From NCBI GenBank assembly GCA_000969725.1, contig JXSR01S009239.1: a DNA stretch of 34,101 nucleotides. One strand, given 5' to 3'. Source of the DNA: Ophiothrix spiculata (Eukaryota; Echinodermata; Ophiuroidea; Amphilepidida; Ophiotrichidae). Positions within the stretch are counted from its first letter, which is position 1. Each line of letters opens with the position of its first letter. Positions 20,947 through 32,596 of the stretch are shown here, piece by piece. A program made the translations under genes and the position numbers. The notes beneath the pieces are model-generated. The model worked only from the letters and a program-made list of their open reading frames with translations, was not told the origin of the DNA and made no database searches.

Positions 20947-21317
20947 ATATTTTACACTCTTGGGAGAACTGATAAGAGTTGCAAGAAGAAAACAGATGAC
21001 CTTGACTGAATCTAAATCTCATATCTATAAGGCGCTATTGCCAAATTTATCATGTTTGACAAAAATTTGGATTTCCAGGGAGAGAAAAATGATTGTGTCC
21101 GTTTTACACTATTTTGTAAATTTTAAACCTTGTGACATGGAGTTTGCAGATATGTAAAAAAGTGCAAATGACCAGGACTGTCTTTACGGTTGGTGTGAGC
21201 TGGACAGTCACTTATTGGTTTTGGATGCTTCGAATTTGTTTTAAAAATTCATTCGCTTTGAGTTTTACTAAACAGCAAGCTTGTTTTTGAACGTTTTGAA
21301 ATTGTGTAGATTTACTA

Positions 21318-22263
21318 CACTCAAAAAAATGATTATTGCATCAAGTAATTTTGACTCAAAATGATGATTTATAAATACTCATTTTAGCGATTTTTAAAAT
21401 ATTATTCAAAATGAATAAGTACTAAAAACTCAACATGGGCAAAAACAAGTTTAACATAATTTAATTGTATAATGTTAACTACATTTATTAAGTACAAGTA
21501 AATTGGGGAAAAAATGAGTACACTTTACTTAATTTACAACTTCTTGTTATTACTTAATTTAGCAGTGTGGTTGCATTTATTGATACTTTTGAGTACATCA
21601 AACTCAAATCAGTTCAAATTAGTCAAACCTGATATGGACAACTAAATAATTTGCATGTGAGTAAAAACAAGTAGAGAAAATTGTGTAGTATGTACAAATA
21701 AATTTTGAGTCATAGCAAAAATTACACTGAAAGAAGCCAAGCTCATGATTATTGATGCTTATTTGGTTAAATAAGATTTAATATACACAAGAAGGTCCAA
21801 GACATTCATGTGGTAGTTTTTATATAAATGTTATGATGAGTCACTTTGGAACATTTTTATTTCAAATATAAATTTAAGTTCTGCTCTTTCGATAATATGA
21901 ATGGCTCTGTGGCGAACACGGTAAAGCATCAGACTCTTGATCTAAAGGACCAGGGTTCGATTCTCAGGTAGGTACATAGGTAAATTTTCTCATGTCTGTA
22001 AATGTCATTAAAAGTTAATATGGAACCAATCAATAAATCCCCTCCTCAAGAAAAAGTGAAATTCGTTCATTTTTTCCTTAATTTTAATTAATTAAGAACA
22101 AAGTGTGAGTTCAAACAACTTAGTAATTTTGAGTTACCCGAACTTAAATAAACTTGTTACTGTTAACTTGAAATAAAACTTATGGTAATTACTCAATAAA
22201 ATCAAGTGTAACCCGGTCACACTTGAATTTATTGAGTAAATGCAATGAATTTTTTTTTGAGTG
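21318..22263. mobile_element. 946-bp TA-flanked element with CACTCAAAAAAA ends
   Basis: CACTCAAAAAAAT at the left and its inverted match at the right, with GCAATGAATTT and TTATTGCAT just inside, and TA on both sides (21316-21317 and 22264-22265). Further inward, CACTTGAATTTATTGAGTAA and ACTCAATAAAATCAAGTGTA near the right end form a local hairpin (22187-22239). It has no transposase frame. It interrupts duplicated block C. Confidence 0.75.
21903..21974 (+). other. tRNA-Lys(CTT)-like sequence, SINE head or tRNA pseudogene
   Basis: The anticodon arm TCAGA-CTCTTGA-TCTAA gives a 7-base loop with anticodon CTT and one mispair. The T arm CAGGG-TTCGATT-CTCAG has the TTCGA loop with one mispair. The D-arm segment GGCGAACACGGTAAAGC is A-box-like. 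The acceptor stem does not pair well, so a functional tRNA is unlikely. It sits inside the TA-flanked element and may be a SINE inserted there. Confidence 0.6.
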
Positions 22264-22865
22264 TATGAGCATGGAATTAGTAGAATAAGAGGGTGATTTG
22301 TATTGTTTATAAATGCAAGCTGAGTTTTCGAGTAACAACAAAAACATTGTACAAACAGGTGTATGTTTTATTTGAAAAGGGTGCTTTAAATAATTGTTCC
22401 GTTGTTCTAATTGTTTATGTTTTACTATACAAAACGGTGCTTTAAATAATTGTTCTATATACGATCCCGATACTCCGGGCTCGACAAAGTGCAAACAGTA
22501 TATGATTAAGGAACTAACATGTGCAACTTAAGTGTATTCCTTTCAGAACTTTCAAAATATAGCCATCGGGATCATACAATAACTTAAACAATTTCAGCGT
22601 AGAAGTTATATTGTAAATTGTGACAGAAATATTGTGTAACTCTATATAAATATACACTACATAACTTTTTAAAGTGTCTCTCTATTATAATGTTTCTTCC
22701 CAGTTTTGAAGCAGTTGATGTTTAGTCAATTATAATGTAATTACTTAGGTAACCGGTATGTCAATCATTATAATAATTTTATGTAAAAGTTGAAGCTGTT
22801 GAAATTGAACTGACAACAACCTTTAATAGATCGGAGATGGCACATCTACCTTTGGGTTCAGAAAG

Positions 22866-23210
22866 TATATAAATCTATGTATTGTATACAGAATCATCTA
22901 CCTTTGTAGGGATCATCCCGTTTGAAATTTCCAGGCGAGCATTAAATGGCTCTCATGAAGCTGTTAAGCCTAGGCGAGCATAAGGAGAGCATTGCAAAGC
23001 TCAAAGCAATAAAAGATGGGAAATATCACATTCTAAGAGAAGCTCCAAATGGAGCAATTGAGGAGAGCAATTAAGAATAGCAAAACTCTCCAGCGCCTTG
23101 AAGACCAATGGCGTGCACAGGATTTTTTGACTATGCTTTCCCCGAATTACACCATGGAAGGGATATGATTGGATTTTTAACAAAAATTTGTAAACATACT
23201 AATTTCGATC
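22866..23210. other. Non-coding
   Basis: Contains GGCGAGCATTAAATGGCTCTC and GGCGAGCATAAGGAGAGCAT as loosely repeated GCGAGCAT words (22930-22995), and an element-edge-like GGCGTGCACAGGATTTT near 23110. No gene is seen. Confidence 0.3.
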
Positions 23211-23216
23211 AGAAAA

Positions 23217-23420
23217 TTTATAGAATATTAAAAATCGCCCGAAACGCGCGAAATTTTAAAATAAATTTGCTACTTGTAGCTAAAATGGTGATAAACGCCT
23301 GAAGCACATTTTATAGAATATTAACAATCGTGCAAAGCGCGCAAAATTTTGAAACAAATTTGCTACTTGTAGCTAAAAATGGATATAAAATCTTGATAAA
23401 CGCGTGAAGAGCGCAAAAGT
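23217..23420. repeat. 93-bp tandem repeat, just over two copies
   Basis: TATAGAATATTA followed by AATTTGCTACTTGTAGCTAAAA occurs at about 23219 and again 93 bp later. CGCG-containing spacers (GAAACGCGCGAAATTTT, AAAGCGCGCAAAATTTT) are conserved. The sequence resembles the inside of a transposable element whose left end may be near 23107. Confidence 0.75.
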
Positions 23421-23599
23421 TTTAACATTTTACGTTTGAATATCTAAAAAGTGGAAACTTAAATATGAGTGTTGATAATTTCGTCAGTGACTGGAAATTA
23501 GGGGAAAGGGGACGCAAAACTTGTGCTACCTCCTCGCTATGTTCTTCCTTTAGTGAATACATGAAATTGCTATCATTGTTTGTTTGTTAAATTTTCTCT

Positions 23600-23975
23600 C
23601 CTGATCACTGGTCCAAGACGAACAATTTGACACCTTAACTTTGAAATCGGACAAAGTTAAAAATTTGACCTCAAGACCCTTCACCCCTACCAATTGATCA
23701 TTGCTTTCAAGTTTGATTTGAATTGAAGCAACACTTTTCAAATGACAAATTGACAATTTCAGCATATTTTGTAACTTGACCTCATGACCTTTGAACTTAG
23801 TATGTGACCTTTGACCTCACCCACACACGCAGGTTCCCATACTGCACCTATGGCCCAAGTTTGGTAGAAATCCATCGAAGTATGCAGAAGTTAGAGGCAA
23901 ATGTCAACCCTTTTCACAAAGCCGACGACGTCACGGACATTCACTACTTTGCCATAATCCCCTTCTACTTTTCAA
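23600..23975. repeat. TGACCT-rich dispersed-repeat fragment
   Basis: TGACCT occurs at 23666, 23777, 23785, 23805 and 23812. The sequence continues with CCCAAGTTTGGTAGAAATCC and ATGCAGAAGTTAGAGGCAAA, a style I associate with dispersed repeats in marine invertebrate genomes. That recollection is unverified. A 78-codon frame over it has no recognised domain. Confidence 0.5.
23805..23817 (-). promoter_or_regulatory. DR1 nuclear-receptor-type half-site pair
   Basis: On the minus strand this reads AGGTCAAAGGTCA, two perfect half-sites with 1-bp spacing, the consensus for RXR/HNF4/PPAR-type dimers. A DR2 pair (AGGTCATGAGGTCA) lies at 23777-23790. Binding is not implied by sequence alone. Confidence 0.5.
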
Positions 23976-24405
23976 GCCAGGGGATAAAAATGGGAAAATG
24001 CATAAGCTATTTATCAATAACAACTTCGGATATTAATTGATTGACATAGTTGCCTTGAGGTAATTAATGAAGAAAATATGTTATTTTGGTGGCCATATTC
24101 CCCACCACTGAGAATTTAGTAAACAAGCAGATTCTGTTAAGCAATGATAGCCAAGCGTCTGATTGAAAATCTCTGGAGGAATGGGGGCCTATGGTAGCCC
24201 ATACACTAATGTTTATGTTAATCAATTACCTGGATCTGATATCTTTGGGGATAGAGAGGTACCATATACAGAAATGGCATTATGAAGAGTAGGGGATTAA
24301 TGTTCATACTCTTCCGAGTGGTGTCCTCATAATACACAGGCACTATAATAAAAAAACACAGGAACAATCACTTTTTTACATAAAGTTTATGTATGAAATG
24401 CATGA
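23976..24405. other. Non-coding spacer
   Basis: No gene recognised. A minus-strand AATAAA lies at 24411-24406, one of many possible polyadenylation signals for the minus-strand gene to the right. Confidence 0.25.
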
Positions 24406-25633
24406 TTTATTGATGGACAGATCAACTTCACATTTTAGAAATAAAGCAAGGAAATTTGCAACAATTAGTCAAAATACAATACATACAGTAATAGGGATTC
24501 GATGACAATCAAATGAAATATAAAAATAATCTCATGTACAATATATACCTACAGAAAAAGGTAAAACCAATCTAAATAATCATCTCATATAGTCTATCAT
24601 ATAATAAACAGTACTATACTATAATAATACTATACTAAATGGATTTTGTACAGTAATAAATCAAAAGTTTTAGAAGTAAAGGTGCATGATCCGTTTGGAT
24701 TTTTGACCTGGCATTTTCCCAACAAGATTTTGATGCTTTTATATTTCTCATAGCCCCTATCAATTTTCACATCAAAATCATGATTTTGTAAAATCATATG
24801 GTCAAGAAGGTCAGTAATTACTGGAAAGTAAAGTAACTTATAATAAATATCATATAGGTTCCTATAGGCTATATATTTCCAGATAAATTTGTGTTTGTAA
24901 CATCACTGTGATTTAAACTTCAAAATTGTATATGTATATGTGGTCTTTGTTCACATTCAGGAAAAAACTAAATCTAAAATATTTGACCTAGTCATGTTAC
25001 CTATCTTTAATATAACAGATACTAAAACAGTGTTAAATTTGAAAATGTATATTCCAATGGAACATATTAAATATTATAATTTGTATATACGTATTTGACG
25101 TATAAAGCAGGTCTAGTGTGACTTTAATATTTTGCTAACCTCTTACATTGAATACAAACATGACGGTGGTTAGATCGAAGTTCTAAAGCCTACAAAAACT
25201 TATTACAGGTTGGGTGCTGCTACACCTTAAAGGTTTTTCAAACTGAAAAATGTTGCTTAACAATAACTTTAAACAGAGATAGGGGCTGTGAACTTTCAAA
25301 AGCCTGTGATTCTCTACTACAAGCAACACCTAATAGGACGCCACCTACGTCTAGTAGTAGAAGATTCATGAGCAGTCATCATTCAGCCAACAACCGCTGA
25401 GGACGGAGAAGGGTTTCACTGAAAAAATTACGGAATATTAAATGGTGAGTGTCGTAGAAACGTATCAGAATATGTAGTTCACATTTGTTTGTTAAGTATT
25501 AAGCCATTGATGAGATTCAAATGGTAATTGTGATATAGAGGTTGAAACATTTAACCATAAAAGGATGTGTAATAATATTGTACTAAATGATGGCTTACAT
25601 AATTTGAGAAAAGCCATGGTGATATAACTTAAA

Positions 25634-25752
25634 GGCCCAACAATAATTTTTGGACAACGTAAACAAAAATACAGGGCAGGGTTAGCATTTACTAAAATGG
25701 ACCCTGCACAATGGATTTCTGTTTATACTGTCCAGCAAATTATTGTTTGGCC
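25634..25752. mobile_element. 119-bp MITE (GGCCMAACAATAATTT family)
   Basis: The left end GGCCCAACAATAATTTTTGG and the right end, inverted, GGCCAAACAATAATTTGCTG; both continue with GACA then TAAACARAAAT. No clear target duplication is visible. A second member lies at 26431-26553 and a fragment near 32322. Confidence 0.8.
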
Positions 25753-26430
25753 ATTAGAGATGGTTTTGAATCCAAACAAAAGGCCTAAAGAAGTTACTAC
25801 ATTATAAATGATATTCACATGTACGTTTTATTACATATCAAACTGTTAGGCAAGTAACATTTGATATCATTCTATTTTTCATTTTATCAGATCAAACTTG
25901 TCATTTATCATATGCGACTTTGCACCATAAAAAAGCAGTAACAAAGGTCTGTTGTCCATTTTCCTTTTTTGAATATTTGCAAAATCCATGATACAGTGTG
26001 AAATGCTACTGCAATGAACTTCACTCAGCATCCAAAAGTCATGGTTCATCAAACATTGTCATGAAGTGGTTGATTAAACTAATATAAACACATTCAAAGA
26101 TCAGTAAGCCATGAGGGTTTTTTTCTGTTGACGGTTCTTGTAAAAGGTAGACTTTGTAGATTTTTATTCAATTTTGAAATTAATTTTTGTCGTGGGTGTC
26201 CTGACAAAGAAATCAATTTTGAATCTGCAAAGAAATCAATTTTATTTATGATTGATCATGACTATTTGGACTTTGGGCTTTGTATATTTTTGTGTGTCAA
26301 ATTACAACCTTTGCCAGTATAAAATTTCTTTATAATTCAAATATAGTGCAACTTTTTCCATGTTCTGTTATGCATGTTCCTTTTTGTTACATTGCGAAAT
26401 TGTTAAAAATTGTTATTGTCTGTTATTATA

Positions 26431-26553
26431 GGCCAAACAATAATTTATTGGACAGTATAAACAAAAAATTCAGAATGCAGGGCCCCATTATTTTTAAATG
26501 CAACCCTCACCCTGGAGTTTTGCTTATATTGTGCAATAAATTTTTATTTTGCC
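26431..26553. mobile_element. 123-bp MITE, second member of the family
   Basis: The left end GGCCAAACAATAATTTATTG matches the element at 25634. The inverted right end is degenerate (GGCAAAATAAAAATTTATTG). TTATA flanks both sides (26426-26430 and 26554-26558), suggesting a TA-centred target duplication. Confidence 0.75.
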
Positions 26554-27129
26554 TTATAGTCAGATCTGCTATAGTTGCAGTAAAGATGCGAAACATGATG
26601 GGCACTATATCAAAATGTTCCGAGTAGCTATCTTCACGGCTCTTTCCTTGTGCACAGTCACATATAGGCAACACTGGTCTAATGCATGCACTAAATGTAA
26701 CAGCAAATAATGCCTGGTCATTTGTTTGCACTAGTTGTGACCATTCAAAACCTCTTCTGTTTAAAATTATTCATATCAAACAAGCTATGGCTTCTAATTA
26801 TTTGTTGTGTTTCTGACAACATTCATTCTTGGAGGGAGGTGGAGATTGCACACTAAAAATGGTACACAATCAAGAGTTTGAAACAAAAACGACGACAGTC
26901 ACTATAAGTTTAACCCAATCTTAGAATCCTAAATTACAAAGTCTTGGAGAACAAAGACAGCTTTAAAGGTAGGTATTCCGATCTGGTGAAAATTTAAACA
27001 TATACTTTTTCCATATTTGAATGGAGGGTCATCACCTAGTACATAAAGCATTTGTAAAGTTTCATTTGCATACCTTGAGCCAAATTAATGCTACATTCAA
27101 AAATGTGTCTGAGAGTGACCCATAGAAAC

Positions 27130-27245
27130 AATTCAGCACTTTTTTGACCATATCTTTTTAACGGAACATAATATGGTCGTGAAAATTTACAAGGGTTATG
27201 AGAAAAATATGCCCTTTCATTTGGTATCAAAATCTCCAAATTGAT
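27130..27245 (-). repeat. Dispersed repeat, partner of 3395-3515
   Basis: On the minus strand it carries GAGATTTTGATACCAAA, ATTTTTCTCATAACCC and TTATGTTCCGTT, in the same order as the + strand copy near 3.4 kb. Confidence 0.6.
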
Positions 27246-29602
27246 TTTGTGAGTGAAAAGTGATCGGAATACACACCTTTAACTGGACCATCTTATTCTC
27301 TGCAACGTAAAACTCAATGCACAGTTCAGTCATCATTATCATCATCATTATCATACAAAATTACATATTAGCACCAATATACAGTTTATATCAACGTTAA
27401 CCTCATAATATAAGGGGAAAAAAAAAACATAAAGACTGTTCCAAAGTCAGGATGTCAAAATCAATAAATATTGGTCAAATATAATGTTGATTGGGTGGGG
27501 TGGTAATACAAAAAAGTAAAGAAGTATGTTCCACATCACTGATGATCTGAAGTTGTCTGAACATTTTCAAAATTTACATGGAATTTAATTGTTTTTATGA
27601 ATTATCATAATATGGCACTTACGTCATAAAATTTTCTTTACAAATGCTTTAACTACACTCTTCTCAATACATATTTCAACAGAACATTCACAATATTGAA
27701 TGAATATTCTTGTATCTTATCTTACATAAATAACATTTATTTATTTTAAAACCTCTTTTGTTTTATCACTACATTAACAGATAAAAAATGACCAGCATTA
27801 TAGTACGAGTGGGATTATTAGTATGTGTGGTGGTGGCATGGCAATATTAAAAAATGTGATATAATAAAATACAAGCGTTTGCCTGTTACATGTGTTTAAA
27901 GACAAAATATTCTGAGAAATTCTCAGTACACCTATTTTGGTTTGCTCTCAATTAATACCTTTTTATTATTACTAACATTCAAAATCATTTATTACAATTA
28001 CAGAAAATACAAAATGAAAACATGCACTGGATCATAAAATTAAGTTACAAACAAAATGGATTTTAAACCCACTTGTGATGCACAGAAATATCAGCAACCG
28101 AAAAAGGGAGATCTGTATGATCCCAGAGCACACGTCACTGACAAAAAGCAAGTGCATATATAATTGTTTATATGTTGGGCCTTTTAACACTTATATGAAT
28201 ATGAAAGCCCTATTGTTGCTTGTTATTTACATTATGCGATAACAGCTGATATCAAAAACTTACATAAATGACCAAAAAATTACGAAATAGGTACATTTTA
28301 ATTACAATATACAATTTAAAACAGAATAATGTAAATATTATAAAATGAAAATTGTACAAAACATTTTGAATAGTCAAGGGGACAAGGTATTGTTTCATAA
28401 AACTTAAAGAGTTTTTTAAAATCATAACATGTTCACTTTAAGTTAATTTAAATTGCTTTAATTCACAACAATCAATGTGTGGTATAAAAACTAGATACAC
28501 GTAAAACAGACTATGTATTTAAAGTGTAATAAGGTTAAGGACATTAAATCACTATGAGGCTACTTAAACAATGTGCAAGTCATCGTATTCAAAATAAACA
28601 TCAAATTTATTATCTAATAAAAGTGTAATCAATAAACCAATTAATGGTCAATTGTTTTAAAAAGTATTAGATTAACTTTATCTTTTGATATTGACTAAAA
28701 GCATCTCACTGATTGAAAATTTTAAAAAAGCCCTTCCCAGTGAAATGAATCGTAAGAGAAAACCGAAAAATATGCAAAATGTCGACAAGATGACTTACAC
28801 ATCATAATTGATCACTAGCTTTTTAGTTAGCACCTAGTATCATCACATACATGCAGTCCTATTCCAAGGATTTAGTAAACAAAGACATTGGAAAAAATTG
28901 CTTGATTCGAGGGAAAAGGGACAAAATTTGGGTCGGTCAGTCAGATTTTTTTAAAGTTTTGGCAGATACTGGCACAACGCCGAATGAAAGAGAAACCTAG
29001 CAAATGGCACAATTGTGTGCTTTAATTGGATCTTTTGATTATTTGAAACATAAAAAGTATTAAATAAAAACTTCTTTTTCTAAAAAGTAAAAAAAATCAT
29101 TATTTTTTAATCAATAGGGTTACACCAATCAAACAATTTTTAGGCCATATGAGCAAATCCGAACAATGAGAGAATGTTGAGGGCGACTTTCAAAGGATAT
29201 ACTCAAGAAGTTTTTTTCTATGTGACAGCCTAATCCAAACATTTAGTGCACCATTTTTGGATGAATAGGTTAGGGGAAGTAACAGGAGGCAAGAGGCAGT
29301 AGCCTCTTATCCCTGACTATATGTGTTTGCTAAAATTGAGAACAAATGATGCATCCAATAAATCTTGCATAAATTAATGTAGAGGGACAAAACCTGATAT
29401 GATTTGAACGGAATGGAAAAAAAAGTTATATATCAATTGAATATATTTAAATCGTTAACTTTGCAGATTTTAAGATTTTCAAGTGCTTTTCATAATAATT
29501 TTCAATTTCAATTACCTTTTATGGTGAGCCAACTCATGATGCCTTTCAAAGTTTGTTATGAAAAACTGTGTTATTATTTAAAATCTGCTACAATATTAAA
29601 CA

Positions 29603-29650
29603 GCTTTTGACACAAATATATAAAATGCTTTTGACACAGATATATAAAAT
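29603..29650. repeat. 24-bp tandem duplication
   Basis: GCTTTTGACACARATATATA plus AAAT occurs twice in direct succession with one mismatch. Confidence 0.85.
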
Positions 29651-31919
29651 GTCTTTTAATTGTCTGAAAACCAGTAAAAGTGATACAAATTGTTACAATT
29701 GAAACTAAAAATGAATGTATAATACCAAAAATATGAGAGTGAAAAATTTGGTTCACAGATTTCTAACTTAAGTGCTATTTACTAATATGACTACAAGAAA
29801 TAAGTCTGGTTGAAAGTGTATAACTTGGCTATATTCTTAACACCGGAGTTTTGTGCGATCTTAAACGGCAAAATGCGCGATCGGATTTTGAAAAAGTGCA
29901 AAATTGCGCGAAAAAAGGTCAAAAAGCACAATACCCACTTAATCCTGTTAGTCAAACAATAATACGAAAAAATGCAATAAAAACGATGCCAAAATAAGTT
30001 TCTAAATATGCTGGTCCTATTTTTTACCTTTCTTTTTGGCTGCAACTTGTAAAGAAGCAGATGGAAAGTCTAAAACATATGATTCGCATGTTATTAATTA
30101 CATTTAAAAAACCTTTTGGAAGCTTGAGGTGTCATCTAGTTTTAGCCGGCACTTTATAGAAATAAATAATATTTACGATCAGTTCTTGTTAGTTTAATGG
30201 TGAATTTAAATTGTAAAAAAAAATTGTTAAGGGAAAATCACAAAAAAAATTGTCATGAATCCCAAAAAGTGCAGGTTTGGTGCTTTTGCGTAGCGCAAAA
30301 TCCCTGTGCTTACTATATTCAAATATATCAAGAATTTTATAATGGCCCACATAATTTAAGATCATAAGCATATGTACCAAGACAGAAAAGAGATAGGTGA
30401 TAACTGGTTTGAGGCCATGGCTGCCTATATATTCCTAAAAGTAACCGCCAGACATATGGCACAATTCATGATCGTCTGGCGATCATATTGGGAAAGGGAA
30501 AATTTGAGAAGTAATATCTAAAAAAGATCTATGCATTTACAAATCTTAGATAATACACATATATCAGCTCAATCAGCTTATAAGTATGATACCTTTATGT
30601 CACATGGTCTGCATATAATAATATTGTAAATGTGTCATGATTTTCTACAGTTAAAAATATTTACTTCTTCCAAATTTTGCACCACAAGTGTTTTTGGTCG
30701 TATAAAATGAGAAAGCTATCTGTTCTGCATAATATAATATAATAGGTAGGTATTAAATTTAGTTAAAACCAGCACACATACCACACAAACAAACATGATA
30801 AAATAATAATAATGTTGATTCAATACAAATAAATTATTGTATCATAATATCATATATTATATAGACATACATATACAGGATTATACATATATAATCACAT
30901 TAAATACAAATAAAGACATATAATAATACAAATATCACAAAAACTTTGTTTCACAATATCATTTCCATACCCAGAAAAAAGCAGTTGAGTATTTATTCAA
31001 TACAGCCATTTGAGACTGAAGCATCAAAAATCAGATTCTAAAAAGATATAACAATTTGTTTTTTCTTACATATTTCAGAAATTGTCTAGGGTAAAAAAGG
31101 GCAATAAGCAAACTTGCAGAGTATGATATAGTAAATATAATATTTCCAGTCTTAGTTTATAATACCGAAGAACCCTTCTGCAGTTGCAACTCAAATATAG
31201 ATTTTCTGAAAACAAGGGTAGAGTTAGGGGGCAAACAGTGTTTTGACCCAGATGGCTATTGAAACAGTGACATTTCATGATAAACCTATGCTGAATTGTA
31301 AAAAAACCCACCTGGATCTACTCGTCTAATTCAATAAAATCAATCAATCATATCGACCGCAGTCGACCACCATCATCATTATCAATCAGACATCAGTATA
31401 GCTAGAGTTCCAGGCTTTGCAGTCCTCCATGAGACAGCCAAGCTCAGATATTCCATAAGCACCGCAGATTGGATGCTGCCGTCATATTAAACTATTTACC
31501 ATAAGACAAACCTTTAAAAAATATAAATTCCCTCACTTTGTCAAAACATTGTACTCTATAACGTATATATTATCCAAGTGTTTCAACAAGTTTCGGCACT
31601 CTGATATAAACTCAACATTAAAGGTGATATATATTCTGAAAATCAATAGTTTAACTTGTCAAGTGAATAAGGTATTTAGATATTTTTAAATGCAGGGTAC
31701 AATTTATCTTTTAAGTCCCGCGGAGTGAACAATTTATCTTACTGCAATTATTACACTGTTCAGGAGAAATCAAAATGACTTTCTTTTTAAATTTTAAGTC
31801 TCAAATAATTTTTAGGGATACATGTTTGTTCAAAGCATTTCCTAAAAGTAAGATTTAAAATGACTACCATAAGAATCAGGACTGGTTTTTGTTGAAATTG
31901 AAAATTCTTCACAGTGGAT

Positions 31920-32042
31920 TTAGGCAAGATGATCTTCTGAGCTGGCATTGGAAGCGATACTGGACGCATTGGACCCTTTCCGTCTCATTAACGGGGAATT
32001 GGATATGCTGTCTGGACCCGATTTGGCTGGAAGAGGAGGTGC
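31920..32042 (-). CDS. Terminal coding exon of a proline-rich protein (Crk-SH3-ligand-like tail)
   Basis: The acceptor (CTAACAG on the minus strand) precedes GCA at 32042-32040. Forty codons follow, then TAA at 31922-31920. The peptide begins APPLPAKSGP and ends in a Ser-rich SNASSEDHLA. PPLPAK fits the PxLPxK class bound by the N-terminal SH3 domain of Crk. The exon starts at phase 0, matching the phase-0 end of the exon at 32968-33107. A DOCK180-family C-terminal tail would fit the motif, but the catalytic part lies outside the window and I cannot identify the gene. Confidence 0.8.
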   Translation of the reverse strand, partial: APPLPAKSGPDSISNSPLMRRKGSNASSIASNASSEDHLA

Positions 32043-32321
32043 CTGTTAGCAAAGCAAATTAAAAGAAAAAATAATTAAACACATATCTCATACATCCATG
32101 TAATAAAATAAAAGATGTAAAGGTAAATAGAACTGTCCATATTTGTAAAGGTCTGAGTGCCTATTTCTCTTTGAAAGTGACTGGTACTCAACTCCCATCA
32201 TCTTAAGTATCATAACAAGAGGTTAAGAGATCGCCACACCTCTTTCACTGCATGGTACCATCCAAGAATGAAGAGTGATGTGAGCAATTTGATGCTTTGG
32301 TCGATAGAAACATATATATAA

Positions 32322-32390
32322 CAGACAAATATATTGGACAGTGTTAACAAAAATACAGAGTGCAAGGCCTCATTGTTTGTAAGTGTAACT
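32322..32390. mobile_element. Fragment of the GGCCAAACAATAATTT MITE family
   Basis: ACAAATATATTGGACAGTGT and TAACAAAAATACAGAGTGCA parallel the left arm of 26431-26553 and are followed by GGCCTCATTGTTTG. Ends are not clear. It lies within the last intron of the minus-strand gene. Confidence 0.4.
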
Positions 32391-32596
32391 CCCATCCTAC
32401 AAACCCGAACACATTTCCCATATAAGAACGAATAGAGAGCCAAAAGACACAACAAACACCCCGAACCAGATGAATACAAACCTAGAACGAGAAATGACCG
32501 ACAACAAAGAAAATCTAATAAAAAATACAGCAAAGGTGTTTTTCTGGTTTTAATCCTGCATCAGGGCATAGAAAAATGACTGCTAGGTGTAAAATA

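Larger units (their letters stand above)
20285..22865 (+). repeat. Degenerate duplicated block, copy C, carrying an inserted element
   Basis: Segment F (20285-20510) is followed by segment H (20831-20946), a 946-bp TA-flanked element (21318-22263) and segment G (22335-22865). Marker words include ATTCGTCAGTTTGAAACAA, ATATGACAAGCAATATAATA, TTTTGAAGCAGTTGATGTTT and GGCACATCTACCTTTG. Copy C lacks segment E. Confidence 0.65.
24406..31919 (-). other. AT-rich gene-free region, possible long 3' UTR or downstream DNA
   Basis: Lies downstream of the stop codon at 31920-31922 of the minus-strand gene. I find no domain-bearing frame and few mobile elements compared with the left half: two small MITEs (25634-25752, 26431-26553), one dispersed repeat (27130-27245) and a 24-bp duplication (29603-29650). 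Many minus-strand AATAAA words occur, so the end of the transcript cannot be chosen from sequence. The first few hundred bases left of the stop are 3' UTR with good confidence; the rest is guesswork. Confidence 0.35.

Noticed and set aside
20807-21157. 116-codon + strand frame
   Set aside because: It overlaps repeat segment H; the equivalent at 17.1 kb is not open, and no domain is visible.
23804-24040. 78-codon + strand frame
   Set aside because: It starts within the TGACCT-rich dispersed repeat and shows no recognisable domain.
32210-32533. 107-codon hydrophobic minus-strand frame
   Set aside because: It lies in the last intron and overlaps a MITE fragment. There is no acceptor/donor pair in phase with the neighbouring exons.
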